In this document: one piece after another, positions 33,936 through 42,830 of the stretch
How positions within the stretch are numbered: the first letter of the stretch is position 1
Layout: each line of letters begins with the position of its first letter
Assembly (NCBI GenBank): GCA_002337085.1
Contig: DDFH01000002.1
Location: 28,552 to 92,551 of the forward strand
Length of the DNA stretch: 64,000 nt
DNA from: Hyphomonadaceae bacterium UBA1933
GTDB taxonomy: Bacteria; Pseudomonadota; Alphaproteobacteria; Caulobacterales; Aquidulcibacteraceae
Direction: 5' to 3'
Made by a program: the position numbers and the translations under genes
Notes under the pieces: model-generated
What the model was told of the DNA's origin: nothing
What the model saw: the letters and a program-made list of their open reading frames with translations, nothing else
The model's database searches: none

Positions 33936-36332
33936 TTGACAAAATTATTAATTAAAAAAGCCGCCGTTTTGGGCGCGGGTGTGATGGGCGCACAAATTGC
34001 GGCGCATCTTGCCAATGCAAATATTCCCGTTTTATTATTTGATTTGCCTGCAAAAGAAGGGCCAAAGAATGCAATTGTTCAAAAAGCACTTGATGGCTTA
34101 AAGAAATTACAACCTGCGCCTTTTGCATCAAAATCGGCAATGAAATTTATCGATGCCGCCAATTATGACGATGATTTAGAAGCGCTAAAAGATTGTGACC
34201 TAATCATCGAAGCAATCGCCGAACGTATGGATTGGAAAAGCGATTTATATGCAAAAATCAGCCCATTTTTAAATGAAAACGCGGTTGTTGCGTCAAATAC
34301 TTCTGGGCTTTCAATCAACGAATTATCCCATGCTTTGCCGGAAAATATCCGTCATAATTTCTGCGGTATCCACTTTTTCAATCCGCCACGTTATATGAAT
34401 TTGGTGGAAATTATTCCTACTAAATCAACAAGCGCAAAAGTGGTTGATGCCCTTGAATCATGGCTTGTAAGCCGCCTTGGCAAAGGTGTGGTTCGTGCAT
34501 TTGATACACCAAATTTTGTTGCCAATCGCATTGGGGTTTTCTCCATGCTTGCGGTTATGCATCATACCCAAGCCTATGATTTGGGCTTTGATGTGGTTGA
34601 TGCTTTGACTGGGCCTTCTATTGGTCGCCCAAAAAGCGCAACTTATCGTACTGCTGATGTGGTTGGTCTTGATGTTATGGCACATGCCACAAAAACGATG
34701 CGTGATACTTTGCCAAATGATCCATGGCACAAGCATTTTAATCCACCGGTTTGGATTGAAAAGCTAATTGAAATGGGTGCATTGGGGCAAAAAACCAAAG
34801 TTGGTATATTCAAAAAAGTCGGTAAAGATATTTTGGTGCTTGACCTTAAAGCACAAGATTATCGTCCTTCCAATGCGGTGGTTGCCGATGAAGTTGCGGC
34901 AATTTTAAAAATCAAAAATCCATCTGAGAAGTTTGCCGCTTTGCGCGCCTCAAATCACCCACAAGCACAATTCCTTTGGGCGATTTTCCGCGATGTCTTC
35001 CATTATGCAGCCGTGCAGCTTGAAAACATTGCCGATAATGCCCGCGATTTGGACTTTGCAATTCGTTGGGGCTTTGGTTGGGCGCAAGGGCCGTTTGAAA
35101 TTTGGCAATCTGCGGGTTGGAAGGCAATTGCGCAAGCACTTGCCGAAGATATTGCATCGGGTAAAACCTTATCTGATACGCCATTGCCTGCATGGGTTAA
35201 TGATGGTCGTGATGGTGTTCATACCCCAGAAGGTTCATGGTCGGCGCATTCTAAAACCTATGTTCCACGTTCTGGATTGGCTGTTTATAAACACCAAATC
35301 TTCAAAGAGCCACTATTGGGTGAAAATGCCAAAACCCCAGAAGCAAGTGGTGAAACCCTTTATGAAAATGAAGGCGTACGTCTTTGGAAATTGCCAGAAG
35401 TTGATAATGGCATTGGCATCATTTCCATTAAAACCAAAATGCACGCTATTGGCGATGAAGTTCTTGATGGCGTTATCGAGGCGGTCAAATTCGCTGAAGC
35501 CAATCTTGACGGCGCGGTAATGTGGCATGAAGCGCCATTTGCGGTTGGTGCAAACCTTAAAAAAGTTACTGAAGCGATTGAACAAAGCCGTTTTGATATT
35601 CTTGCGGCAATGGTCGAAAAATTCCAGCGCGCTTCACAAATTTTAAAATACTCACAAGTGCCTGTGGTTACTGCGGTACAGGGTATGGCATTGGGTGGTG
35701 GCTGTGAATTTGTTATGCATGCCACAAAACGTGTTATTGCCCTTGAAAGCTATATTGGATTGGTTGAGGCCGGTGTTGGTCTTATCCCTGCGGGTGGTGG
35801 TTGTAAGGAGTTTGCAATTCGTGCTGCGGATTGGGCGGCAAAATCGGTAACACCAGGCGAATTGATGAATTTCATCCAGCCTGTCTTTACAAATATTGCA
35901 ATGGCAAAAGTTTCAACCTCTGCACTGGAGGCAATTGAAATGGGCTTTGCCAAAGATACAGACACAATCTTGTTTAATGCGCATGAAACATTGCATGTCG
36001 CCATCAAAGAAGCGCGCGCAATTGCCGATGCGAATTATATTCCACCATTAAAAGCGCGTGGCATTGTGGTTGCGGGTCGTGGTGGTATCGCGTCATTGGA
36101 AATGATTCTTATGAATATGCTAAAAGGTGGCATGATTTCCGAACATGATTACCGCGTTGCCAAATATGCGGCAATCGCCCTTTGTGGTGGCGATATTGAA
36201 GGTGGCTCATTGGTTGATGAAGAATGGCTACTTATTCAAGAGCGTACATTATTTGTTGAACTACTTAAAAATCCGCTGACACAAGCGCGTATTAAACACA
36301 CGCTTGAAACCGGAAAACCACTAAGAAACTAA
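33936..36332 (+). CDS. FadB/FadN-type 3-hydroxyacyl-CoA dehydrogenase / enoyl-CoA hydratase, dehydrogenase first
   Basis: The 798-residue protein has a dehydrogenase at the N-terminus (AAVLGAGVMGAQIAAHLANA, ASNTSGLSINELSHALPENI and GIHFFNPPRYMNLVEIIPT). A central linker region follows, then a crotonase domain near residues 495-700 (VTAVQGMALGGGCEFVMHA, VEAGVGLIPAGGGCKEFA). This order is the reverse of the protein at 31832. It resembles FadN-type and related alphaproteobacterial proteins. The start is TTG 33936, preceded by GAGGGAG at 6 bp; an in-frame TTG at 33921 has no such site. A thiolase follows 15 bp downstream. Confidence 0.88.
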   Translation: MTKLLIKKAAVLGAGVMGAQIAAHLANANIPVLLFDLPAKEGPKNAIVQKALDGLKKLQPAPFASKSAMKFIDAANYDDDLEALKDCDLIIEAIAERMDWKSDLYAKISPFLNENAVVASNTSGLSINELSHALPENIRHNFCGIHFFNPPRYMNLVEIIPTKSTSAKVVDALESWLVSRLGKGVVRAFDTPNFVANRIGVFSMLAVMHHTQAYDLGFDVVDALTGPSIGRPKSATYRTADVVGLDVMAHATKTMRDTLPNDPWHKHFNPPVWIEKLIEMGALGQKTKVGIFKKVGKDILVLDLKAQDYRPSNAVVADEVAAILKIKNPSEKFAALRASNHPQAQFLWAIFRDVFHYAAVQLENIADNARDLDFAIRWGFGWAQGPFEIWQSAGWKAIAQALAEDIASGKTLSDTPLPAWVNDGRDGVHTPEGSWSAHSKTYVPRSGLAVYKHQIFKEPLLGENAKTPEASGETLYENEGVRLWKLPEVDNGIGIISIKTKMHAIGDEVLDGVIEAVKFAEANLDGAVMWHEAPFAVGANLKKVTEAIEQSRFDILAAMVEKFQRASQILKYSQVPVVTAVQGMALGGGCEFVMHATKRVIALESYIGLVEAGVGLIPAGGGCKEFAIRAADWAAKSVTPGELMNFIQPVFTNIAMAKVSTSALEAIEMGFAKDTDTILFNAHETLHVAIKEARAIADANYIPPLKARGIVVAGRGGIASLEMILMNMLKGGMISEHDYRVAKYAAIALCGGDIEGGSLVDEEWLLIQERTLFVELLKNPLTQARIKHTLETGKPLRN

Positions 36333-36347
36333 GGGCAGGAGATATAA

Positions 36348-37547
36348 ATGACAAAACAAATTCAGGATGCATATATTGTTTCTGCTACGCGTCTTCCGGT
36401 GGCAAAAAAAGGCGGAATGTATAAACATGTTCGCCCCGATGATATGTTGGCATTTGCCATTAAAAAGGCATGGGAACAAGCGGGCGATATCGACCCACAT
36501 TTGATTGGCGATGTTGTTACCGGTTGCGCCATGCCAGAAGCCGAGCAGGGGATGAACGTTTCCCGTATTGGTCTTTTGCTTGCAGGGCTTCCAGATACTG
36601 TGCCAGGGATTACCATTAACCGTTTTTGCTCTTCTGGTATTAATGCGGTTGCCGATGCGGCAAATCAAATCATGCTTGGCAATGCCGATGTTATGATTGG
36701 CGCCGGCACAGAATCCATGACCGTCATGCCACAAATGATGGGCAATAAAATTGCAATGAATCCGATAGTTTTTGAAAAAGAAGAAAATTATGGGATTGCG
36801 TATGGCATGGGCTTGACCGCCGAAGAAGTTGCAAAAAAATGGAAAGTAAGCCGCGAAGATCAAGACGCATTTGCAATGGCGTCACACCAAAAAGCAATTG
36901 CGGCAATTGCGGCAGGTCACTTCAAGGCCGAAATTTCGCCTTTTGCATATAAAGAACATCACCCAGATTTAAAAACTGGTCAGGTTAAAATTGTTGAGCG
37001 TCTTGCCGAAAATGATGAGGGCCCACGCGCCAATTCATCACTTGAAGGTTTGGCAAAGCTTCGCCCTGTATTCAATGTTCGCGGCTCAGTTACCGCTGGT
37101 AACTCATCGCAAATGTCTGATGGTGCGGCGGCGGTTGTATTGGTTTCAGAAAAGATTTTGAAACAATATAATTTAACCCCGCTTGCACGCTTTGTTGGTT
37201 TTGCCGTTGCTGGTGTGCCGCCAGAAATTATGGGTATTGGCCCGATTGCGGCAATTCCAAAAGTTTTGGATCGTGCGGGCATCAAAAAAGAAGATTTGGA
37301 CTGGATTGAACTTAATGAGGCATTCGCCGCACAATCACTTGCGGTTATGCGCGAACTTGACCTTGACCCAAGTAAAGTGAACCCACTTGGTGGTGCAATT
37401 GCGCTTGGTCACCCACTTGGTGCAACTGGTGCAATTCGTGCGGCAACTGTGGTTCACAACCTTAAACGAACTGGTGGCAAATACGGCATGGTTACCATGT
37501 GTATTGGTACTGGAATGGGGGCAGCGGGTATCATTGAACGCCTCTAA
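36348..37547 (+). CDS. fadA: Acetyl-CoA C-acyltransferase (thiolase), FadA-like
   Basis: The 399-residue thiolase carries the nucleophilic Cys in TINRFCSSGINAVADAAN, NEAFAAQSLAVMREL, the His in GGAIALGHPLGATGAIRA and the final Cys in MVTMCIGTGMGAAGI. It cleaves 3-ketoacyl-CoA to acetyl-CoA and a shortened acyl-CoA. It is the partner of the preceding dehydrogenase/hydratase. It is more similar in length and motifs to biosynthetic/FadA thiolases than to the FadI-like copy at 30531. Confidence 0.9.
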   Translation: MTKQIQDAYIVSATRLPVAKKGGMYKHVRPDDMLAFAIKKAWEQAGDIDPHLIGDVVTGCAMPEAEQGMNVSRIGLLLAGLPDTVPGITINRFCSSGINAVADAANQIMLGNADVMIGAGTESMTVMPQMMGNKIAMNPIVFEKEENYGIAYGMGLTAEEVAKKWKVSREDQDAFAMASHQKAIAAIAAGHFKAEISPFAYKEHHPDLKTGQVKIVERLAENDEGPRANSSLEGLAKLRPVFNVRGSVTAGNSSQMSDGAAAVVLVSEKILKQYNLTPLARFVGFAVAGVPPEIMGIGPIAAIPKVLDRAGIKKEDLDWIELNEAFAAQSLAVMRELDLDPSKVNPLGGAIALGHPLGATGAIRAATVVHNLKRTGGKYGMVTMCIGTGMGAAGIIERL

Positions 37548-37602
37548 AGCAAATATATGTGATGAAAATGTGCTTGCTGCGGATGTGCGTCCGCGCTGGC
37601 TT

Positions 37603-38109
37603 ATGAAAGTTCCACCTTTTTTGCGCACTTTTGCGGTGAAGTTGGGGTTTAATTTTCATCCAACATTTTTAGGGGCAGGTGGCCACGTTGATTATGTGTC
37701 GGAAGATTTGTCACAAATCAGGATGCGCCTGCCGTTAAATTGGCGCACCAAAAATATTGTAGGTTCACTATTTGGTGGTTCGCTTTTTGCTATTACAGAC
37801 GGCGTTCATATGGCGATGCTAAGCCTTAAATTGGGACGTGAATATATAATTTGGGATAGGTCGGCAAAAATTCGCTTTTTAAAGCCGGGTTTTTGCGACC
37901 TATATGCAGAATTCACAATTTCAAAAGACGAAATATCTGGTATTCGTGCAGAGGTTGTGCAAAATGGTGAAATCAAGAGAAATTATCTGGTTGAACTAAA
38001 AGACAAAAGCGGAAGTGTTTATGCAATAGTGGAGAGGGAAATTTATATTGCCAATAAAGAATTTCATAAAAACAAACAAAATCTAAAAAAAGCCACAAAT
38101 TTGATGTAG
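37603..38109 (+). CDS. DUF4442 hotdog-fold protein (putative thioesterase)
   Basis: The protein of about 168 residues starts KVPPFLRTFAVKLG. It contains FHPTFLGAGGHVDYVSEDLS, NIVGSLFGGSLFAITDGVHM and YIIWDRSAKIRFLKPGF, which is the DUF4442 pattern of the hotdog superfamily. Members are thought to be acyl-CoA thioesterase-like, without proven substrates. The ATG at 37603 fits the family start. A TTG at 37534, overlapping the thiolase end, or a GTG at 37570 is possible. Its place between thiolase and FadD genes supports a role in acyl-CoA handling. Confidence 0.75.
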   Translation: MKVPPFLRTFAVKLGFNFHPTFLGAGGHVDYVSEDLSQIRMRLPLNWRTKNIVGSLFGGSLFAITDGVHMAMLSLKLGREYIIWDRSAKIRFLKPGFCDLYAEFTISKDEISGIRAEVVQNGEIKRNYLVELKDKSGSVYAIVEREIYIANKEFHKNKQNLKKATNLM

Positions 38110-38214
38110 ATTATCAATAAGCAAGGCTGGGATATATTGCGCAATATAAACAATTATAAAGCATAAATAAAATATACTGAATGAATACTATGCAATTACA
38201 AAAGGGGAGATGAA

Positions 38215-39870
38215 ATGGAAAGAATATGGGTTAAAAATTACCCCGAAGGGGTTGCAGCAGACATAGACATATCAAAATATCCGTCTTTACCTCATTTGTT
38301 TGCGGACATATTCAATAAATATTCCTCGCGCACCGCATTCATTAGCATGGACAAGGCTATAAGCTTTAGTGAACTTGAGGTTATGAGTAATCACTTCGGC
38401 GGATGGTTACAAAGTCTTGGGCTTAAAAAGGGCGCAAGAGTGGCAATTATGATGCCAAATATTTTGCAATACCCAATTGCTATTGCGGGGGTTTTGCGTG
38501 CGGGATTAGTGGTGGTAAATTGCAACCCGCTTTATACCCCGCGCGAACTTTTGCACCAATTAAATGATTCCGAAGCCGATGCCATAATCGTCCTTGAAAA
38601 TTTTGCCCATACATTGGCGGAAGTGGTTGATAATACCAAAATTAAGCATGTGATTGTAACTTCAATTGGTGAGGTTTTGGGTGGTATCAAAGGGGCGATT
38701 ACGAACTTTGTGGTTCGCAATATTAAAAAAATGGTTCCCCCTTGGTCGATAAGGGGCGCAATTGATTTAAAAACCGCGCTTTCGATTGGTAAAAAGCACG
38801 GCTTTAAACTCGCCGATGATTTAAACCATGAAGATATTGCATTTTTACAATATACAGGTGGCACCACCGGGGTTTCAAAAGGGGCAATGCTTACCCATAA
38901 AAACATCATTGCCAATGCAATGCAGGCACATGAATGGGTTAAACCACTCGCCAAAGATTGCGATAATTTTGGTTTAACAGCCTTACCGCTTTATCATATT
39001 TTCGCATTAACCGCCAATTGTATGCTTAATATGATGCTTGGTTCGCCTAATCTTTTGATTGCCAACCCACGCGATATTAAAGGGCTTGTTAAAGATTGGG
39101 CCAAATATCCAATTACTTCAATGACTGGTGTAAATACATTGTTTAATGCGCTTTTGCACGATGAAAAATTCAAGGCAATGGATTTCTCAAAACTGCGCAT
39201 TTCACTTGGTGGCGGTATGGCTGTGCAGTCGGTCGTTGCCGAAAAATGGAAAGAAGTAACCGGTACAACTCTTATTCAGGCATATGGGCTTACCGAAACT
39301 TCGCCTGCGGCAACTATTAATCCTTTTACGATGAAGGAATTTAATGGTTCAATTGGCTTACCTATATCTTCAACCGAAATTGCAATTCGTGATGATGCTG
39401 GCAATGACATGCCATTGGGGCAAAGTGGTGAAATCTGTGTCCGTGGCCCACAAGTTATGAAGGGTTATTGGCAACGTCCACAAGAAACCGAACAAGTAAT
39501 GTTCAAAGATGGTTTTTTACGCACTGGTGATGTTGGCTTTATGGACAAGGATGGCTTTGTTTATCTGGTTGATCGTAAAAAAGATACAATTATCGTATCT
39601 GGCTTTAACGTATATCCAAATGAAATCGAAGAAGCGGTATCGCGTATTCCTGGTGTGGTTATGGTTGCTGCGGTTGGTGTCCCTGATGAGCGTTCGGGTG
39701 AGGCGGTTAAGGTTTTTGTGGTGAAAAACAAACCTGAACTTACAGAAAAAGATATCATCATGCACTGTCGCGAAGAATTAACTGGCTATAAGGTGCCGCG
39801 TCATGTTGAATTCCGTGATGATTTACCAAAATCTGATGTTGGAAAAGTATTACGCCGCGCATTGAAATAG
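38215..39870 (+). CDS. fadD: Long-chain-fatty-acid--CoA ligase (FadD-like)
   Basis: The 551-residue AMP-forming ligase has the P-loop AFLQYTGGTTGVSKGAML, the adenine-site AYGLTETSPAATINP, GQSGEICVRGPQVMKGYWQR and the hinge/FACS region FLRTGDVGFMDKDGFVYLVD, followed by the C-terminal SGFNVYPNEIEEAV and YKVPRHVEFRDDLPKSDVGK. It activates imported fatty acids to acyl-CoA at the inner membrane. AGGGGAG precedes the ATG. It is separated from the DUF4442 gene by 105 bp and may have its own promoter. Confidence 0.9.
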   Translation: MERIWVKNYPEGVAADIDISKYPSLPHLFADIFNKYSSRTAFISMDKAISFSELEVMSNHFGGWLQSLGLKKGARVAIMMPNILQYPIAIAGVLRAGLVVVNCNPLYTPRELLHQLNDSEADAIIVLENFAHTLAEVVDNTKIKHVIVTSIGEVLGGIKGAITNFVVRNIKKMVPPWSIRGAIDLKTALSIGKKHGFKLADDLNHEDIAFLQYTGGTTGVSKGAMLTHKNIIANAMQAHEWVKPLAKDCDNFGLTALPLYHIFALTANCMLNMMLGSPNLLIANPRDIKGLVKDWAKYPITSMTGVNTLFNALLHDEKFKAMDFSKLRISLGGGMAVQSVVAEKWKEVTGTTLIQAYGLTETSPAATINPFTMKEFNGSIGLPISSTEIAIRDDAGNDMPLGQSGEICVRGPQVMKGYWQRPQETEQVMFKDGFLRTGDVGFMDKDGFVYLVDRKKDTIIVSGFNVYPNEIEEAVSRIPGVVMVAAVGVPDERSGEAVKVFVVKNKPELTEKDIIMHCREELTGYKVPRHVEFRDDLPKSDVGKVLRRALK

Positions 39871-39877
39871 CGGATAA

Positions 39878-40099
39878 TTATTTTCGCAACCGTTTACTGC
39901 GTAATCTGGTTATGATTTCTTTCAATGAGTTTTTGGATACCTGATAAGATTCCATAATCTGTGCTGACATGGAATCATTAAGTAATTCATCGATTGAAAT
40001 AAAATCATTCAGATGGGGATTTTGTGAATTTACAAAATCTTCCCAAATGTCACGATTATCCAATATTTTTTCAATAGCCTCAGACATTTTAAAATTCAC
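39878..40099 (-). CDS. Hypothetical 73-residue protein, convergent with fadD
   Basis: This small, charged and probably helical protein (EKILDNRDIWEDFVNS, SLKEIITRLRSKRLRK) has no family I recognise. It starts at a GTG (40099) with AAGGG 5 bp upstream; an ATG at 40087 is the alternative. It ends 7 bp from the fadD stop on the other strand. The basic C-terminal tail and acidic N-terminus are notable. It could be a regulator, a small partner protein or a spurious frame. Confidence 0.5.
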   Translation of the reverse strand: MNFKMSEAIEKILDNRDIWEDFVNSQNPHLNDFISIDELLNDSMSAQIMESYQVSKNSLKEIITRLRSKRLRK

Positions 40100-40535
40100 T
40101 TTACCCTTGCTTGTGGTTTAATCTGCTTGTTCTAACTACCCAAACCTATATGCCACATGAATATCGCTCTAGTAGGTGAGTAAAGTGTCAGAAAAATGAA
40201 AGCAAAATTAAACTATTGTAGTTTTATTTTTCGCCCCCGTTAATGTGGGTTGCCAGCCAATGCAATGTTTCAACATGTCTCACCCTTAAAATGTGATAGA
40301 CAAGACAAGGCGCAATGCACCTTGTCCGTCTATTAGGGGGTTTAATAGTTGATGTTCAAAAAAACCGGGCTGCTTACAAGGCGATGGCGTAAACAGCCCG
40401 TTTAAGTGGAATGCTGAACTTCCTTGTTTACGGGGAATTACCATAAACAATATTTTTAATAATGCAAATGAGAATTAATTGCAATAGTGATAATTGCTTT
40501 AATGCAGTAAAGTTTATTTATGTGGTGATTTAAAT
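40100..40535. other. Intergenic region with two hairpins
   Basis: This 436-bp stretch holds no convincing gene. GACAAGG (40304-40310) and CCTTGTC (40320-40326) form one hairpin without a T-run. The strong minus-strand terminator at 40358-40403 is listed separately. The part from 40404 to 40535 is AT-rich and forms the 3' tail of the minus-strand operon. Confidence 0.6.
40358..40403 (-). terminator. Intrinsic terminator of the valine-degradation operon
   Basis: CGGGCTG (40366-40372) pairs with CAGCCCG (40394-40400). The stem is extended by TTAC/GTAA after one mismatch, with an 11-nt loop. On the minus strand the stem is followed by seven T (complement of 40358-40364). It lies about 130 bp after the MFS stop codon. 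Confidence 0.75.
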
Positions 40536-41807
40536 CTATGCCATTGCTGGCTTATGATTTCGACCTGCAAATAATGCTAAAAATGCCGCCAAAAGACATA
40601 AAATTCCTGAAATCATAAACGCATAAAGATAGGTTTCATATGCGGTTCGTACCCAGCCCGCAAAGAAGGCAATGCTTGCCGCGCCAATTTGGTGCCCCGC
40701 AAAAACCCAACCATAAACCACAGGCCCTTTTTCAAGACCAAATTGCTGATTTGCAAGCCGAACAGTTGGCGGAACGGTGGCAATCCAATCAAGGCCATAA
40801 AATACCGCAAATGGCATTAATCCAGTGGTTGAAAAATCGGCATTGGGAAGAAATAAAAGGCTTATGCCACGGAAAAAATAATAGGCGAACAATAAATATC
40901 TGGCATCAATTCTATCGGTTAGCCAGCCTGAACCAATGGTTCCAAATAGATTGAAAATACCCATCATTGCCAAGACAGAGGCCGACGCAACCGCAGTCAT
41001 GCCAAAATCACCGCAAAATGAAACAAAATGTGTTTGTACCAAACCATTGGTTGACGCACCGCAAACAAAAAAAGTGAAAAACAATACCCAAAATGTTGGC
41101 ACCTTTACCGCAGATGAAAGAACCGAAATTGGGTTTATTGATTTCTTGCGTAATGGGATTTTTTTAATTACACCATCTTGCCCATATGGGTTCTGATTGA
41201 CATCTGATGGTTGTTCAACAAGAAAAAGATTTACAATAATAAACGCGACAAACAACAAGGCGCAAACCAGTAACAATGCCGTGCGCCATCCAAAATTTTG
41301 CATTAAACTTGCCAATAATGGTAAGAATGCCAATTGCCCTGCGGCATTACTTGCCGCCAAAACCCCCATCACAAGCCCACGTTTTTCTGAAAACCAGCGA
41401 TTGGTTATGGTTGATGCCAATACCATCGCCGTAAGGCCGGCACCACAGCCAACTATGACACCCCAAAATAGCACAAATTGCCAAATTTGCGTTGCAAATA
41501 GTGATAATGTCAGGCCGCATGCAATCATAAATATTGCGGTGCGTATAATATTTTTTACGCCAAATTTTATCATCATACTGGCTGCAAAAGGAGCAACGAG
41601 ACCAAACAACAAAAGCGTAACCGCAAAGGATGATGAAATCGCAACCATCTTCCAACCAAACTCACCGGCAATGGCTTTCATCAAAACACCAGGTGCAGCC
41701 ATTGAAAATGAGGTTGAAATTAGGGTTATAAAGGTAACCGCCATTATGGCCCATGCGTAATGGATATTGTGTTTTGCTAAAAATTTGGCGGCTATTTTGG
41801 CAAGCAT
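40536..41807 (-). CDS. MFS transporter, monocarboxylate/OFA-like
   Basis: The 423-residue protein has twelve hydrophobic segments. It opens with HYAWAIMAVTFITLISTSFS and has GCGAGLTAMVLASTITNRWF then FSEKRGLVMGVLAASNAAGQ, a pattern of the MCT/oxalate-formate antiporter group of the MFS. Its start lies 1 bp after the stop of the hydrolase gene, so it is co-translated with valine-degradation enzymes. It may import a branched-chain keto acid, 3-hydroxyisobutyrate or another monocarboxylate. The substrate is inferred from context only. Confidence 0.82.
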   Translation of the reverse strand: MLAKIAAKFLAKHNIHYAWAIMAVTFITLISTSFSMAAPGVLMKAIAGEFGWKMVAISSSFAVTLLLFGLVAPFAASMMIKFGVKNIIRTAIFMIACGLTLSLFATQIWQFVLFWGVIVGCGAGLTAMVLASTITNRWFSEKRGLVMGVLAASNAAGQLAFLPLLASLMQNFGWRTALLLVCALLFVAFIIVNLFLVEQPSDVNQNPYGQDGVIKKIPLRKKSINPISVLSSAVKVPTFWVLFFTFFVCGASTNGLVQTHFVSFCGDFGMTAVASASVLAMMGIFNLFGTIGSGWLTDRIDARYLLFAYYFFRGISLLFLPNADFSTTGLMPFAVFYGLDWIATVPPTVRLANQQFGLEKGPVVYGWVFAGHQIGAASIAFFAGWVRTAYETYLYAFMISGILCLLAAFLALFAGRNHKPAMA

Positions 41808-41808
41808 A

Positions 41809-42822
41809 TTATTCTATAAATTCTAGTACCTTATCGGTCTTTGCGATAATTTGATCTATTTCATTATGTGAAAAATTTATATCCCAATGCGGATTTCGAT
41901 CTTTATCGATTAATTGCGCCCGAATCCCTTCGTGAAAATCTGGCGTTGCTAAAAAGGATAAAGACCAATTTAATTCATTATTCATTGCGGTTTTGAAATC
42001 TGAATTCATGCCAATTTTCATCGCTGCAAATGTAAAATGAAGCGCAAATGGTGATTTGGTTTTTAATATTTTTAGCTGTGCCTTTGCCCAATCGCTATGA
42101 CTATTTTCAAGGGCAAGAAAAATTTCGTCCAGATTTTTATTTGCGAAAATACTCATTTCATCTGGTAATTCATCACATTGCGGAATGGTTGCAAAGCCGG
42201 AAATTGTATTTTCAATATCATTGGGATTTTTTATAAGGGCATCAAATAAATTGCCATAATTTTCGCTTTTTACGAAATGGGTTGCAACCCCGATTTTTAA
42301 TGCCATTGCCCCGTCAAGGCGTGCGCCAGTTAATCCCATCCAATTGCCGATTGCTACCCCAAGGCGTGGCAAAAAATAGGTTCCACCAACATCGGGGAAA
42401 TAGCCAATTCCGGTTTCTGGCATTGCAAACAGGGTTTTATCACCGGCAATACGGTATTTCCCATGCACCGAAAGCCCAACGCCACCACCCATAACAATGC
42501 CGTCAATCATTGCAATATAGGGTTTGGGATAGGTTTTGATTAATTCATTAAGTGCGTATTCAGTGCGCCAGAAGGTTTCGGCACGGTTATCGCCCGCTTT
42601 GCCGCTTTCGGACATCATAATAACATCGCCACCCGCGCAAAAGGCACGACCATTTTCATCGGCCTTTATGATAATTGCACTTATATTATTATCGTCCCGC
42701 CATTTAATTAGCGCATTGGTAATTGCCACGCACATTGGCGTGTTAAGCGCATTTAAGGCTTGGGGGCGATTAATGGTTATAATTCCGGTGTGTCCACGGA
42801 CTTCGCAAATTATTTCAGACAT
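41809..42822 (-). CDS. 3-hydroxyisobutyryl-CoA hydrolase / enoyl-CoA hydratase family protein
   Basis: The 337-residue crotonase-fold protein carries ITINRPQALNALNTPMC, AFCAGGDVIMMSESGKAGD, DGIVMGGGVGLSVHGKYRIA and FAMPETGIGYFPDVGGTYFL. These features, together with the C-terminal extension, are characteristic of 3-hydroxyisobutyryl-CoA hydrolase, which frees 3-hydroxyisobutyrate in valine breakdown. Its neighbour MmsA acts two steps later. The intervening 3-hydroxyisobutyrate dehydrogenase (MmsB) is not in this window. It starts 8 bp after MmsA. Confidence 0.87.
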   Translation of the reverse strand: MSEIICEVRGHTGIITINRPQALNALNTPMCVAITNALIKWRDDNNISAIIIKADENGRAFCAGGDVIMMSESGKAGDNRAETFWRTEYALNELIKTYPKPYIAMIDGIVMGGGVGLSVHGKYRIAGDKTLFAMPETGIGYFPDVGGTYFLPRLGVAIGNWMGLTGARLDGAMALKIGVATHFVKSENYGNLFDALIKNPNDIENTISGFATIPQCDELPDEMSIFANKNLDEIFLALENSHSDWAKAQLKILKTKSPFALHFTFAAMKIGMNSDFKTAMNNELNWSLSFLATPDFHEGIRAQLIDKDRNPHWDINFSHNEIDQIIAKTDKVLEFIE

Positions 42823-42830
42823 AATACTCT

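Noticed and set aside
41197..41760. Frame of 187 codons opposite the MFS transporter gene
   Set aside because: It is fully antisense to a clear membrane protein gene. Its composition mirrors the hydrophobic codons of that gene.
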